Origin: Marivirga salinae
GTDB lineage: Bacteria > Bacteroidota > Bacteroidia > Cytophagales > Cyclobacteriaceae
Direction: 5' to 3'
Length of the DNA stretch: 64,000 bases
NCBI RefSeq assembly: GCF_030503855.1
Contig: NZ_CP129971.1
Location: forward strand, 4,154,001-4,218,000
Notes under the pieces: model-generated
What the model was told of the DNA's origin: nothing
The model's input: the letters and a program-made list of their open reading frames with translations, nothing else
Databases searched by the model: none
Shown: positions 46,095 to 55,216 of the stretch, piece by piece
How the letters are laid out: each line of letters opens with the position of its first letter
Numbering within the stretch: the first letter of the stretch is position 1
Translations under genes and position numbers: made by a program

Positions 46095-46973
46095 ATGAAA
46101 GCTTATGTATTTCCGGGCCAAGGCGCTCAATATCCAGGAATGGGAAAAGATTTATATGAAAATAACACTGAAGCCAAAAAACTTTTTGACCAAGCCAATG
46201 AAATATTGGGTTTTGAGATTACAAAAATTATGTTTGAAGGAACAGCTGAAGAATTAAAAGAAACTAAAGTGACTCAACCTGCAGTTTTTCTACATTCTGT
46301 AATAAATGCTTTAGTTCACCCTGATTTCAAGCCCGAAATGGTAGCTGGGCATTCTTTAGGAGAATTTTCTGCTTTAGTTGCTAATGGCACTTTATCTTTT
46401 GAAGATGGCTTGAAATTAGTATATAAAAGAGCTTTAGCTATGCAAAAAGCTTGTGAAATAAACCCTTCTACCATGGCCGCAGTATTAGGCTTAGAAGATC
46501 AAGTGGTTGAGAAAATATGTGCTGGAATTGAGGAAGAAGTTGTAGTGCCTGCCAATTATAATTGCCCTGGTCAATTAGTGATCTCAGGTTCAAACAAAGG
46601 AATTGAAATTGCATGTGAAAAAATGAAGGAAGCTGGAGCAAAAAGAGCTCTTCCATTGCCCGTTGGTGGAGCATTTCATTCTCCATTAATGGAGCCAGCA
46701 AGAGAAGAATTGGAACAAGCTATCAAAGAAACCCAATTTAATAAGCCTAAGTGCCCAGTATATCAAAATGTAAATGCACAGGGTTCAATAGATGTTGAGG
46801 CAATCAAAGAAAATTTAATCTCTCAGTTAACAGCACCCGTAAAATGGACACAATCCGTTCATCAAATGGTGCAGGATGGTGCTACTATTTTTATTGAAAG
46901 TGGTCCAGGAAAAGTATTACAAGGACTAGTTAAAAAGATTAATAGAGAATCCGAAGTAGCACAATTATCGTAA
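46095..46973 (+). CDS. fabD: Malonyl-CoA:ACP transacylase
   Basis: 292 residues. FPGQGAQYPGMG opens the protein. The nucleophile is Ser87 in GHSLGEFSAL, with catalytic His in GGAFHSPLM (about 199). GPGKVLQGL is the C-terminal signature. It transfers malonyl from CoA to acyl carrier protein in fatty acid synthesis. It stands alone; the usual fab partners are not next to it here. Confidence 0.95.
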   Translation: MKAYVFPGQGAQYPGMGKDLYENNTEAKKLFDQANEILGFEITKIMFEGTAEELKETKVTQPAVFLHSVINALVHPDFKPEMVAGHSLGEFSALVANGTLSFEDGLKLVYKRALAMQKACEINPSTMAAVLGLEDQVVEKICAGIEEEVVVPANYNCPGQLVISGSNKGIEIACEKMKEAGAKRALPLPVGGAFHSPLMEPAREELEQAIKETQFNKPKCPVYQNVNAQGSIDVEAIKENLISQLTAPVKWTQSVHQMVQDGATIFIESGPGKVLQGLVKKINRESEVAQLS

Positions 46974-47054
46974 ATTAGTTAAAATAACAATTGTAGAATG
47001 ATGGTTTACAATTAAAAAAGCCTGACCTTCAATTCTTTATTGAAAACAAGAACG

Positions 47055-48260
47055 ATGCAGAAGCCAGACATCCCACATAATGAAAAGGAAAGATTAAAAG
47101 AACTCCGCAGGCTAAATATCTTAGATTCTGAACAAGAAAAGGATTTTGATGAATTAGTAGAGCTTGCTTCTATCATTTGCGGAGTTCCAATCTCTTTGGT
47201 TACCCTTGTAGATGTTGATAGACAATGGTTTAAATCTAAAAAAGGTCTTGATGTGGAATCGACCCCTCGAGATGTTTCTTTTTGTGGTCATGCCATAAAT
47301 GATGATGAAATATTTGTTATTGAAAATACGGTGGCCGACAAAAGGTTTTTCGACAATCCTTTGGTAACTGACGACCCAAATATCAGATTCTATGCCGGTA
47401 TGCCTATTAAATCTGAAAATGGATTTAATTTAGGGACTCTATGTGTGATTGACACCAAACCTAAAAAACTAAGTGAACTGCAGCTAAATGCTTTAAAGAT
47501 ATTAAGCGGACAAGCATCTAAATTGATAGAGTTAAGAGATAAAAAGAACGAGCTACAGTCAAAAAATGAAAAATTAGAATCATTAAATGATCTCAACAAC
47601 CGTATCACAAGTATAATTTCTCATGATTTAAAAGGACCAATTAATAGTTTGAGGGCTTATATAAACTCAAAATATATTGACTCAGATAGCCCTAAGGATT
47701 TAGCTCAATTGTTTCCTTTGGTAAAAAGCAACTTAAACAGTCTTAATGAGCTAGTTGAAAATCTTTTGGAATGGTCAAGAAGCACAAATGATGTTAATTT
47801 TACTGAAGTAAAAATCAAGGATTTGGTATTTGAAGTCTGCTATTTATTTGAAGGAAATGCTCTTGAGAAAAATAATGAAATAAAATGTGGCGTTGGTGAT
47901 AATGTTAAAGTTATAGCGGATGCTGCAATGCTCAGATTCATAATGAGAAACCTCATCAATAACGCTCTTAAATTTACTGAAAATGGTGAAGTAAATGTTG
48001 AGATAGAAAAATTAGAGAACAAAGTGAAAATAAAAGTGATTGATAGTGGAGTTGGAATTTCAGAAAATCTTTTGGAAAGAATTAAATTAAAAGACAAAAA
48101 GGTATCTACTAAAGGAACTAGAAATGAAAAAGGCACAGGATTAGGCCTTCAATTGATACGTGAATTCTTATCTATTCATAAATCAGAGTTACATATAGAA
48201 TCAGAAGAAAACAAAGGAAGCATCTTTTCTTTTGAGCTTCCTTTGGCTTCGGATAATTAA
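47055..48260 (+). CDS. GAF-domain histidine kinase (orphan)
   Basis: 401 residues from ATG 47055; the TTG at 47040 would add only five residues. The N-terminal GAF domain (about 15-165) includes ISLVTLVDVDRQWFKSKKGLD and FCGHAINDDE, common in light/redox- or cyclic-nucleotide-sensing proteins, without a conserved chromophore Cys evident. After a coiled coil comes HisKA with ISHDLKGPINSL, then NLINNALKF, DSGVGIS and GTGLGLQLI. Cytosolic. No response regulator is adjacent. The core is similar to that of the TPR kinase at 11659. Confidence 0.88.
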   Translation: MQKPDIPHNEKERLKELRRLNILDSEQEKDFDELVELASIICGVPISLVTLVDVDRQWFKSKKGLDVESTPRDVSFCGHAINDDEIFVIENTVADKRFFDNPLVTDDPNIRFYAGMPIKSENGFNLGTLCVIDTKPKKLSELQLNALKILSGQASKLIELRDKKNELQSKNEKLESLNDLNNRITSIISHDLKGPINSLRAYINSKYIDSDSPKDLAQLFPLVKSNLNSLNELVENLLEWSRSTNDVNFTEVKIKDLVFEVCYLFEGNALEKNNEIKCGVGDNVKVIADAAMLRFIMRNLINNALKFTENGEVNVEIEKLENKVKIKVIDSGVGISENLLERIKLKDKKVSTKGTRNEKGTGLGLQLIREFLSIHKSELHIESEENKGSIFSFELPLASDN

Positions 48261-48262
48261 AT

Positions 48263-49651
48263 TTAATAACCCAAAATTTTCAACATACTTTCACTAGTTT
48301 GCTCTTCTGCAAATAATTTAGTCGTAATATTACCTTCTTCATCCTTATCAATCAAAACATGCTTCGGTGCTGGAATCAAGCAATGCTGAATTCCGCCATA
48401 TCCACCCAAAGACTCCTGATATGCACCTGTATGGAAAAAACCAACATATTGCTTCTCACTTCTTTCCACTTTTGGCATGAATACTTCGAATGAATGGGCT
48501 TCTGAGTTATAATAATCCATGGAATCGCAGGTCAAGCCTCCCATTTTTACTTTATGAAATGGTTCGTTCCAGTTATTGATGGCCATCAATATAAATTTCT
48601 GATTTAATCCCCAAACATCTGGTAAATGCGTGATAAAAGATCCATCAATCATATACCAAAGCTCTTTATCATTCTGTAATTTTTGGTCTAGAATTGAATA
48701 AATAGTGGCTCCACTCTCCCCTACTGTATAACTTCCAAATTCTGTCATGATATTGGGAGTATCTACATTATTCTTCTCACAGATCCATTGGATATTCTCT
48801 ACAATCTGATCGACCATATATTGGTAATCGTATTCAAATCCTAAAGAAGTTTTGATTGGGAAACCTCCGCCAATATCAATGGTATCCAGTTCTGGTGCTA
48901 TTTTCTTCAACTCGCAATATTTATCAATAAAGCGACCTAATTCACTCCAGTAATAAGCTGTGTCCTTTATACCAGTATTAATAAAGAAATGCAACATCTT
49001 AAGCTTTGCCTTCTCGCTTTTAGCAATTTTATTTTGATATAAATCAAGTACATCATTATAGCGAATTCCTAATCGGCTGGTATAAAACTCAAAAGTAGGT
49101 TCTTCATCTGAAGCAATTCTAATTCCTACTTTATAAGGATTTTTAGCTTCTGCTTCATAACTGTCAAATTCATTCAGATCATCCAATACTGGCACTACGT
49201 TCTCAAAACCTGAATTAATTAATTCATTTATATATTGCCTGTAAAGCGGTCTTTTAAACCCATTGCAAACCACATAATGTTGCTTTGTCAGCAATCCCTT
49301 ATCATGCATTTTTTTTACAATAGGAATATCAAAAGAAGAGGAAGTTTCCATATGAACACCTGCCTTCAAGGCTTCTTCCATTACAAATGAAAAATGGGAA
49401 GATTTGGTGCAATAGCAATAAGTGTAATCCCCTTTATAATTTAATTTCTTAAATGCATTAGCGAAGTATTCTCTTGCTTGATTAATATTTTGACTGATCT
49501 TTGGTAGATAAGTCAATTTTAAAGGCGTGCCATATTTCTCAATAATATCCATTAATGGGACATCATGGAATTTTAAGGCATTATCCTCAACGTTAAATTC
49601 TTTTTGGGGCCAATAAAAGGTTTGTTCTATTAAATCTATGTAACTCTTCAT
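48263..49651 (-). CDS. speA: Arginine decarboxylase (biosynthetic, PLP, fold type III)
   Basis: 462 residues. YCYCTKSSHFSFV contains the PLP Lys83. TIDIGGGFPIK binds the phosphate, and TCDSMDYYN carries the second active-site Cys/Asp from the partner subunit. The shorter length and sequence match Bacteroidota enzymes annotated arginine decarboxylase; a diaminopimelate- or carboxynorspermidine-like specificity cannot be excluded from sequence alone. Agmatine production for polyamines is likely. It is divergent from an arginine-deiminase-type gene (121 bp between them) and next to other arginine genes. Confidence 0.85.
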   Translation of the reverse strand: MKSYIDLIEQTFYWPQKEFNVEDNALKFHDVPLMDIIEKYGTPLKLTYLPKISQNINQAREYFANAFKKLNYKGDYTYCYCTKSSHFSFVMEEALKAGVHMETSSSFDIPIVKKMHDKGLLTKQHYVVCNGFKRPLYRQYINELINSGFENVVPVLDDLNEFDSYEAEAKNPYKVGIRIASDEEPTFEFYTSRLGIRYNDVLDLYQNKIAKSEKAKLKMLHFFINTGIKDTAYYWSELGRFIDKYCELKKIAPELDTIDIGGGFPIKTSLGFEYDYQYMVDQIVENIQWICEKNNVDTPNIMTEFGSYTVGESGATIYSILDQKLQNDKELWYMIDGSFITHLPDVWGLNQKFILMAINNWNEPFHKVKMGGLTCDSMDYYNSEAHSFEVFMPKVERSEKQYVGFFHTGAYQESLGGYGGIQHCLIPAPKHVLIDKDEEGNITTKLFAEEQTSESMLKILGY

Positions 49652-49653
49652 TC

Positions 49654-49668
49654 AACTAAAGTTTAGTT
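49654..49668. promoter_or_regulatory. Palindrome aactaaagtttagtt upstream of speA
   Basis: Perfect 7-bp arms around one central base, ending 3 bp before the speA ATG on the minus strand. It is a possible operator in the shared speA/deiminase control region. Confidence 0.35.
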
Positions 49669-49673
49669 CGGTG

Positions 49674-49700
49674 TTGAAATGCAATATTGAATTATATTTG
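49674..49700 (+). promoter_or_regulatory. Promoter of the deiminase-ctlX-argS series
   Basis: TTG at 49674-49676 and an exact -7 box TATATTTG at 49693-49700, spaced 16 bp. The start site would be about 64 nt before the ATG at 49772. Confidence 0.45.
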
Positions 49701-49771
49701 CAATCTTTGCAAAACTAAAATTTTAACGCTGAAACATTCGGGTTTTTCTATTAAATAATTCAATATTTTTT

Positions 49772-50689
49772 ATGATAAATGTATTTGTAAACGATGAGAC
49801 TTCCCCATTGAGGGCTGTGATATTAGGAACTGCCAAAGGTGTTGGGGATGTGCCGATTTTAGAGGATGCCTATGATCCTAAATCTAAAGAACATATTGCT
49901 GCTGGGACTTACCCAAAAGAAGCGGATATGGTAAAGGAAATGGAGGCATTTGCGAATGTTTTAGAGAAACATGGGGTTAAAGTATATAGACCTGAAATAA
50001 TAGAAAACTACAACCAAATTTTTTCGAGGGATATAGGATTTGTAATTGAAGATAAATTCATCAAACCAAGAATACTTAAGGACAGAAAAGAGGAAATTAA
50101 AGGTATTCAATACATTTTAGAGCAAATTAACCCTGACCAAATCGTTACAGTACCAGAAGAAGTTAGAATTGAGGGTGGAGATGTTATGCCATGGAAAGAT
50201 CATATTTTTGTGGGCTATTCTGAAAGAGAAGATTTCGAGAAATATATTGTCTCTAGAACAAACAGAGCGGGATTAGAATTTTTAACAAATGAATTCCCTA
50301 ACAAAAAAGTAAAAGGTTTTCAGCTCAATAAATCAGATGAAGTAGCTAAAGACAATGCTTTACATTTGGATTGCTGTTTTCAGCCAATTGGTGAAAATCA
50401 AGCTATCATTTACAAAGGTGGGTTCAAATTAGAAGAAGACTACAATTACCTAAAAGATTATTTCGGTGAAGAAAATTTAATCCATATCACTAGAGATGAA
50501 ATGTACGAAATGAACTCCAATGTTTTCTCTATCAGCCCAAAAGTGGTGGTTTTAGAAGAAAATTTCACTCGCTTAGCAGGTATTTTGGAAGAGAAAGGAT
50601 ATACGGTTGAAAAAATACCTTATGCTGAAATTTCTAAAATGGAAGGTTTGTTAAGATGTTCAACTTTACCGCTTGAAAGAGCCAAATAA
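49772..50689 (+). CDS. Arginine deiminase / dimethylarginine dimethylaminohydrolase family enzyme
   Basis: 305 residues of the amidinotransferase superfamily. The substrate-binding RIEGGDV, the catalytic His region NALHLDCCF and the C-terminal Cys in LLRCSTLPL are all in place. Length is nearer DDAH-like proteins than classical 400-residue arginine deiminases. Likely hydrolysis of arginine (or a methylated or agmatine-type guanidine) to citrulline plus ammonia. It is followed after 36 bp by ctlX, which acts on citrulline. Confidence 0.82.
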   Translation: MINVFVNDETSPLRAVILGTAKGVGDVPILEDAYDPKSKEHIAAGTYPKEADMVKEMEAFANVLEKHGVKVYRPEIIENYNQIFSRDIGFVIEDKFIKPRILKDRKEEIKGIQYILEQINPDQIVTVPEEVRIEGGDVMPWKDHIFVGYSEREDFEKYIVSRTNRAGLEFLTNEFPNKKVKGFQLNKSDEVAKDNALHLDCCFQPIGENQAIIYKGGFKLEEDYNYLKDYFGEENLIHITRDEMYEMNSNVFSISPKVVVLEENFTRLAGILEEKGYTVEKIPYAEISKMEGLLRCSTLPLERAK

Positions 50690-50725
50690 AATATATTTTA
50701 ATTCTTTTTGAAAATTTTTAGTCAG

Positions 50726-51670
50726 ATGGAAAATAAGCAAAGTACCGATACATTAATGATGGTTCGCCCGGTTCAGTTCCGATTCAACGAACAAACTGCA
50801 GTGAACAACTATTACCAAAAAGCTATTGAAGGGCTCAGCGCATCCGAAATACAGTTAAAAGCTGCTGAAGAATTTGATCATTTTGTTGAAAAACTCAGAA
50901 GCAAAAAAATCAATGTAATTGTGGTAGAAGATACCCCAGATCCAAGCACTCCTGATTCTATTTTCCCAAACAATTGGGTTTCTTTCCACGAAGACGGTAA
51001 AGTGGGTTTATATCCTATGTATGCTCCCAATAGAAGATTGGAAAGAAGACCCGATATTCTGGAAAAACTTCAAAGCAAAGAAGGCTTAAAAATTAATGAG
51101 ATTATAGATTTCTCACATTATGAAGATGAAGATCGCTTTTTGGAAGGTACTGGAAGTATGATTTTAGATCGTCCAAACAAGTTAGTCTATATAGCAATTT
51201 CACTCAGAACAGATGAAAAAGTGCTGGATGAATTCTGTGATAAATTTGGTTATAAAGCCGTGAAATTTACTGCTAATCAAACGGTAGACGGAAAAAGATT
51301 GCCTATTTATCACACCAACGTAATGATGTGCTTAGCTAATGATTTTGCTATTCTTTGTGCAAAATCAATTGATGATAAAGAAGAAAGAAAAACCGTTATT
51401 GAAAGTTTACACAATAGTGGTAAAGAGGTGATTGAAATAAGCGAAGAGCAAAAACACCACTTTGCTGGTAATATGTTGCAAGTAAATGGGACGGATGGAA
51501 AGCCTTATTTGGTGATGTCTGCCGCTGCTCATCAATCATTAAATGAAGAACAGATTAAAAGAATTGAAAAATATTGCGAAATTTTAAGTAGCTCATTAGA
51601 TACGATTGAAGCTCTTGGTGGTGGGAGCGCCAGGTGCATGATGGCAGAAGTATTTTTACCAAAAGCATAA
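50726..51670 (+). CDS. ctlX: Citrulline utilization hydrolase CtlX (arginine-deiminase-related)
   Basis: 314 residues from ATG 50726; TTG at 50708 would add six unlike residues. The N-terminus MVRPVQFRFNEQTA, PNNWVSFH, FLEGTGSM, YHTNVMMCLA and C-terminal GGGSARCMMAEVF match the CtlX/citrulline-ureidase branch of the amidinotransferase superfamily. Characterised relatives convert citrulline to ornithine, ammonia and CO2. It follows the deiminase gene and precedes argS on the same strand. Confidence 0.88.
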   Translation: MENKQSTDTLMMVRPVQFRFNEQTAVNNYYQKAIEGLSASEIQLKAAEEFDHFVEKLRSKKINVIVVEDTPDPSTPDSIFPNNWVSFHEDGKVGLYPMYAPNRRLERRPDILEKLQSKEGLKINEIIDFSHYEDEDRFLEGTGSMILDRPNKLVYIAISLRTDEKVLDEFCDKFGYKAVKFTANQTVDGKRLPIYHTNVMMCLANDFAILCAKSIDDKEERKTVIESLHNSGKEVIEISEEQKHHFAGNMLQVNGTDGKPYLVMSAAAHQSLNEEQIKRIEKYCEILSSSLDTIEALGGGSARCMMAEVFLPKA

Positions 51671-51706
51671 TCATTCAATTCACTATTTATTAAATAATTC
51701 TCTATC

Positions 51707-53497
51707 ATGTTAAATTTAACAGAAGAACTTAAATCACTATCCTTAAAAGCATTTAAATCATTATTTGAACAAGATTTGGATGAAAACCAAATTCAAATCC
51801 AACCAACCAGAAAAGAATTCGAAGGAAGCCACACATTGGTTTGCTTTCCACTTGGACGATTCTCAAAATTAAGCCCTGAGAAAACTGCTGAGGCTATTGG
51901 GAATTTCATGAAGGAAAACTCCGAATTGGTTAGTGGATTCAATGTGGTGAAGGGCTTCTTAAATATTGTATTTGCCGATAAAGTATGGCTGCAACTCGCT
52001 TCTGATATTTTAAATATTCATAATTTCGGGTTTAAAGCCGAAACAGGTAGAGAGGTGATGGTGGAATATTCTTCTCCCAATACCAACAAACCTTTACACT
52101 TAGGGCATTTAAGAAATAATTTTTTAGGCTATTCTGTTGCGCAAATTTTGAAAGCCAATGGCAATAAAGTCCATAAAGTGCAAATCATCAATGATAGAGG
52201 GATTCATATCTGTAAATCCATGGTGGCTTGGCAGAAATTTGGCGAAGGAGAAACTCCTGAATCAAGCGGAATGAAGGGTGATAAATTGGTGGGGAAATAT
52301 TATGTGATTTTCGACCAAAAATACAAAGCTCAGATTGCTGAGATGGTAGAAGCTGGGAAGACTAAAGAAGAGGCTGAAAAAGAAGCACCCATTATCAAAG
52401 AAGCACAGGACATGCTTTTAAAATGGGAGCAAAAGGATCCAGATACCTACGCTTTATGGGAAAAGATGAACGGATGGGTTTATAAAGGTTTTGAAAATAC
52501 TTACAAAACCATGGGAGTGGATTTTGATAAATTATATTATGAATCTCAGACATTCTCATTGGGTAAAGATGAAGTTCTTAGAGCTGTGGACGAAGGTTTA
52601 GCCTATAAAAAAGAAGATGGCTCTGTTTGGATCGATTTGACGGAAGATGGCTTAGACGAGAAATTATTGCTCAGAAAAGACGGGACATCCGTTTATATGA
52701 CCCAGGATATTGGAACTGCGATTTTACGCTACAGAGATTTCCCGAAAATCGAACAACAAATCTATACAGTTGGAAACGAACAGGAATATCACTTCAAGGT
52801 ACTTTTCATCATTCTAGCTAAACTTGGATATGAATGGGCAAAAAACTGCTATCATTTATCTTACGGCATGGTAGATTTACCAACCGGCAAAATGAAATCC
52901 AGAGAAGGAACGGTGGTAGATGCAGATGATTTGATGGAAGATATGTTTGCCACGGCCAAAAGCAGAACTGATGAATTAGGCAAAATTGATGGTTTCAATG
53001 AAGAAGAAGCTCAGGAGCTTTACCGTCAGCTTGGATTAGGAGCTTTGAAGTATTACTTACTAAAAGTGGACCCAGTAAAAAGAATGATGTTCAACCCTGA
53101 AGAATCAATTGATTTTCAAGGAAACACTGGTCCTTTTATTCAATATGTACATGCCAGAATTTGTGCAATTTTAAGAAAAGCAGAGCAGCTGGGCATTGAA
53201 CCAAAGGTGAGTGAAAATCTAGACTCATTAGAGCCTACTGAAAACAATGTACTGCAATTGATAATAGATTTTCCAAATAAGATAGATGAAGCAGCAAGCG
53301 GATATGCACCTTCAATCATTGCAAATTATGTTTATGAAGTGGCGAAAGCCTATAATAAATTCTATTCAGAAGTTTCAATTTTTAACGAATCAGATCAGGA
53401 AGCATTGGCTTTTAGAATCGGATTCTCTAAAATAGTAGCCGAAACCATTGAAAAATCCATGAATTTGTTAGGAGCAGAGGTTCCAGAGAAAATGTAA
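51707..53497 (+). CDS. argS: Arginyl-tRNA synthetase
   Basis: 596 residues. The class I HIGH-type motif is HLGH at 131-134 in SPNTNKPLHLGHLRNN. The KMSK counterpart is KMKSREGTVV. An N-terminal Add-1 domain (about 1-100) and a C-terminal DALR anticodon domain (about 470-596, FIQYVHARI ...) are present. It charges tRNA-Arg. The gap to ctlX is 36 bp, so it may be co-transcribed with the arginine catabolic genes. Confidence 0.97.
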   Translation: MLNLTEELKSLSLKAFKSLFEQDLDENQIQIQPTRKEFEGSHTLVCFPLGRFSKLSPEKTAEAIGNFMKENSELVSGFNVVKGFLNIVFADKVWLQLASDILNIHNFGFKAETGREVMVEYSSPNTNKPLHLGHLRNNFLGYSVAQILKANGNKVHKVQIINDRGIHICKSMVAWQKFGEGETPESSGMKGDKLVGKYYVIFDQKYKAQIAEMVEAGKTKEEAEKEAPIIKEAQDMLLKWEQKDPDTYALWEKMNGWVYKGFENTYKTMGVDFDKLYYESQTFSLGKDEVLRAVDEGLAYKKEDGSVWIDLTEDGLDEKLLLRKDGTSVYMTQDIGTAILRYRDFPKIEQQIYTVGNEQEYHFKVLFIILAKLGYEWAKNCYHLSYGMVDLPTGKMKSREGTVVDADDLMEDMFATAKSRTDELGKIDGFNEEEAQELYRQLGLGALKYYLLKVDPVKRMMFNPEESIDFQGNTGPFIQYVHARICAILRKAEQLGIEPKVSENLDSLEPTENNVLQLIIDFPNKIDEAASGYAPSIIANYVYEVAKAYNKFYSEVSIFNESDQEALAFRIGFSKIVAETIEKSMNLLGAEVPEKM

Positions 53498-53501
53498 GCT
53501 C

Positions 53502-53656
53502 AATAGACAGTTGACATTGGGCAATTGACAAAATGGAATCCGAGTTAATTAGGTCAGTACTGCAGGTCAGACCGGAATTTGCTATAAATGATAAGATTAG
53601 GAAGAACATTTTGTCTATTGAATAAGCCAAAGGCTTATTATTGTCAACTGTCTATT
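53502..53656. repeat. MITE-like nested inverted-repeat element
   Basis: Outer 15-bp perfect inverted arms aatagacagttgaca (53502-53516) and its complement at 53642-53656. Nested inside are 14-bp arms caattgacaaaatg (53522-53535) against cattttgtctattg (53607-53620), 13 of 14 pairs. A small hairpin aataagcc-aaa-ggcttatt lies at 53621-53639. The whole could fold into a long imperfect hairpin. It contains no ORF. Confidence 0.6.
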
Positions 53657-53711
53657 TGTTAATTAAAGCAAGTACTATGAATAACCAGTATAGTCTTCAA
53701 AATCACAAACC

Positions 53712-54236
53712 ATGAACATTCACCTCCAAATCCTGTTTCTTTTGCTGAATTTATCTATTTTCACAACTTCAAATGAAAATGAAAAGGTTATGAGCATATA
53801 CGATTTTGAAATACAATCTTTAGAGGGTGAAATCATTAATTTTGCCGATTTTAAAGGTAAAAACATATTAATTGTCAATACTGCAAGTGAATGTGGCTAC
53901 ACTCCACAATATGCAGATTTACAAGAATTACATGAGATTTTTGGAGATAAAGTAACGGTATTAGGTTTCCCTGCAAATAATTTTGGTGGACAAGAACCTG
54001 GTAGTGATCAGCAAATTGCTAAGTTTTGCGAGAAAAATTATGGCGTTACTTTTCCAATGTTTTCCAAAATGGAAGTAGTTGGAAAAAACCAGCATCCGCT
54101 TTTCAAATTCTTAAAAGAGCAAACAGGAAAAGAGCCCACTTGGAATTTCTGCAAATATTTAGTTTCTGAAGAGGGTTCAGAAATCAGTTTTTATCCTTCA
54201 TCTGTAAACCCAGGTGAGATAGCCGAAAAATTATAA
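53712..54236 (+). CDS. Glutathione peroxidase-like (thioredoxin-type) peroxidase, Cys form
   Basis: 174 residues. A hydrophobic N-terminal segment (about 4-19) suggests export or membrane association; an alternative start at residue 27 would give the standard cytosolic form. TASECGYTPQY carries catalytic Cys61. Gln in GGQEPG, and Trp and Asn in TWNF, complete the tetrad. Selenocysteine is not used. A second Cys in KFCEKNYG could resolve the disulfide with thioredoxin. It reduces hydroperoxides. menA starts 1 bp later. Confidence 0.88.
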   Translation: MNIHLQILFLLLNLSIFTTSNENEKVMSIYDFEIQSLEGEIINFADFKGKNILIVNTASECGYTPQYADLQELHEIFGDKVTVLGFPANNFGGQEPGSDQQIAKFCEKNYGVTFPMFSKMEVVGKNQHPLFKFLKEQTGKEPTWNFCKYLVSEEGSEISFYPSSVNPGEIAEKL

Positions 54237-54237
54237 C

Positions 54238-55134
54238 ATGCTTAAAAATTGGTTAGAAGCTTTTAGGCTAAGAACTTTGCCCTTGGCTTTATCATGTATA
54301 GGAATGGGCAGTTTCTTGGCTGCTTTTTATGGTAATTTCAGCATATCCGTCTGTATATTAAGTTTGACCACTACCCTATTTCTACAAATCCTTTCCAACT
54401 TAGCTAATGATTATGGTGACAGCGTTCACGGAGCTGACAGCGCAGAAAGAGAAGGCCCTCAACGCAGTGTGCAAAGAGGAAGTATTACTTCCAAAGCCAT
54501 GTTCAATTCGATCATCGTTTTTGCCATTTTATCTTTCATAAGTGGTATATTGCTATTGCATTTCTCAGTCGGAATTGGCAGTACTACTTTTTATATTTTT
54601 CTAGGATTGGGATTAGCTGCTATCGCAGCTGCTATCGCTTATACTAATGGCAAAAGACCTTACGGATACAGTGGTTTAGGCGATATTTCAGTATTCCTAT
54701 TTTTTGGCTTATTGGGTGTTTGCGGAACTTATTTCTTGCATTCAGAAAGTTTTGAACCATTAATTTTATTACCTGCTGCTAGTTGTGGCCTATTCGCTAC
54801 AGGTGTTTTAAATATCAATAATATTAGAGATATCAAATCAGATAAAGCTGCTGGTAAAAACAGTATTCCTGTAAGATTAGGAAAGAAAAACGCTATTATT
54901 TATCATGCTATATTGATTACGCTTGGATGTTTATCGTCCATCACGTTTTTAATAATTAATGAAGATTATAATGCAGTTCTAATTGTATCTATTTCATTTA
55001 TGTTTTTTGCTAAACATTTAAATAAAGTCTATCAATCAAAAAACTCAATTGATCTAGACCCACAACTAAAATTCTTAGCATTATCTACTTTACTTTTTGT
55101 TTTATTGTTTGGCATTTCAGTTTTAGCACTCTAG
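54238..55134 (+). CDS. menA: 1,4-dihydroxy-2-naphthoate polyprenyltransferase
   Basis: 298 residues, eight to nine transmembrane helices. The first Asp-rich motif is NDYGDSVHGAD; the second NNIRDIKSDKAAGK. It attaches the polyprenyl tail to 1,4-dihydroxy-2-naphthoate, the step before methylation in menaquinone synthesis. The other men genes are not in the window. It directly follows the peroxidase gene. Confidence 0.92.
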   Translation: MLKNWLEAFRLRTLPLALSCIGMGSFLAAFYGNFSISVCILSLTTTLFLQILSNLANDYGDSVHGADSAEREGPQRSVQRGSITSKAMFNSIIVFAILSFISGILLLHFSVGIGSTTFYIFLGLGLAAIAAAIAYTNGKRPYGYSGLGDISVFLFFGLLGVCGTYFLHSESFEPLILLPAASCGLFATGVLNINNIRDIKSDKAAGKNSIPVRLGKKNAIIYHAILITLGCLSSITFLIINEDYNAVLIVSISFMFFAKHLNKVYQSKNSIDLDPQLKFLALSTLLFVLLFGISVLAL

Positions 55135-55216
55135 AACATAATTTATTGCATAATTCCCATCATTTTTGGATAAGATTCGTATATTTAATTGAACAAAAAT
55201 CGAAAACTATATCACT

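Noticed and set aside
46975..47054. TTG start at 47040 for the GAF kinase
   Set aside because: It adds only five residues and ATG at 47055 begins the conserved N-terminus.
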